Shown piece by piece: positions 63,959 to 64,000 of a stretch of DNA of 64,000 nt. Under the pieces are notes generated by a model. That model worked only from the letters and a program-made list of their open reading frames with translations. It was not told the DNA's origin and ran no database searches. The stretch comes from Peribacillus sp. FSL H8-0477 (lineage in GTDB: Bacteria > Bacillota > Bacilli > Bacillales > DSM-1321). How positions within the stretch are numbered: the first letter of the stretch is position 1; each line of letters begins with the position of its first letter. The stretch spans positions 2,170,001 to 2,234,000 of the forward strand of contig NZ_JBBODE010000001.1 in the NCBI RefSeq assembly GCF_038002765.1, read 5' to 3'. A program made the position numbers and the translations under genes.

Positions 63959-63963
63959 TTCCT

Positions 63964-64000
63964 GAAAAAGAGGCTGTCTCAAATGTCCTTTTTCAAGTAA
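63964..64000 (+). other. possible terminator or element end at the window edge
   Basis: GAAAAAG and CTTTTTC arms enclose AGGCTGTCTCAAATGTC. The hairpin may end the SDR gene. AGAGGCTGTCTCAAA also resembles insertion-sequence ends, but the window stops here. Confidence 0.3.

Overview
The window reads as a chromosomal segment of a low-GC Gram-positive endospore-former-type bacterium (family Bacillaceae). Supporting signs are the liaI-liaH-liaF-liaS-liaR cell-envelope stress locus, orthologues recognisable against Bacillus subtilis genes (pbuO, yfmM, yhfW, gltC), strong AGGAGG-type ribosome binding sites, frequent TTG/GTG starts, a SAM-I (S-box) riboswitch and an RsbR-type stressosome protein. 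The genus cannot be fixed from sequence alone. Presence of a bacterial-type GlnRS separates it from B. subtilis.

Layout. 1-3.25 kb: end of a GntR-family regulator, gluconokinase and gluconate permease. 3.25-6.5 kb: HAD phosphatase, tRNA-Arg(CCT), a CtaG/DUF2243 membrane pair, then three tandem near-identical 23-codon genes and a 51-codon relative behind a sigma-B-like promoter. 6.5-12.8 kb: TetR/DHA2 efflux pair, topoisomerase III, ABC-F ATPase. 12.9-14.1 kb: four copies of a 265-308 bp unit carrying an exact 21-bp nested repeat, no gene. 14.1-17.6 kb: SAM-riboswitch operon (SfnG-like monooxygenase and ATP-grasp ligase) and an unusual methyltransferase. 17.6-21.2 kb: lia locus. 21.3-24.2 kb: DEAD-box helicase and PbuO. 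24.2-26.25 kb: a parM-parR actin-type segregation cassette with an iteron array in the place of its centromere. 26.4-32.3 kb: YhfW, SIMPL protein, PurU, amino-acid ABC transporter. 32.5-36 kb: GlnRS followed by a complete IS1182-type element. 36-42.9 kb: RsbR paralogue, MsrAB, then a divergently regulated gnd-gluconokinase-NupC operon with its RpiR regulator. 42.9-47.5 kb: two-component system divergent from a DUF485/ActP-like symporter operon. 47.5-52 kb: ThrE-type exporter halves, hydrolase, dicarboxylate/glutamate symporter, YhhN protein. 52-56.9 kb: galK-galE-galT-galR operon. 56.9-64 kb: rRNA methyltransferase, Gfo/Idh/MocA oxidoreductase, a second 21-bp repeat array, EIIC-like protein, GltC with divergent glutamate dehydrogenase, and an SDR-like protein.

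How it fits together. Two loci feed gluconate into the pentose phosphate pathway, one with a GntP permease and one with Gnd and a NupC-type transporter. The gal operon channels galactose through the Leloir pathway. GltC and GdhA form a nitrogen-assimilation pair. The items that best deserve a second look are the tandem micro-peptide genes (5.8-6.5 kb), the chromosomal parMRC-like cassette with its 20-21 bp iterons, the two unrelated 21-bp-phased arrays that both sit between convergent genes, and the SAM-riboswitch-controlled ATP-grasp gene. All start choices, families and sites below come from reading the sequence; no database search was run.
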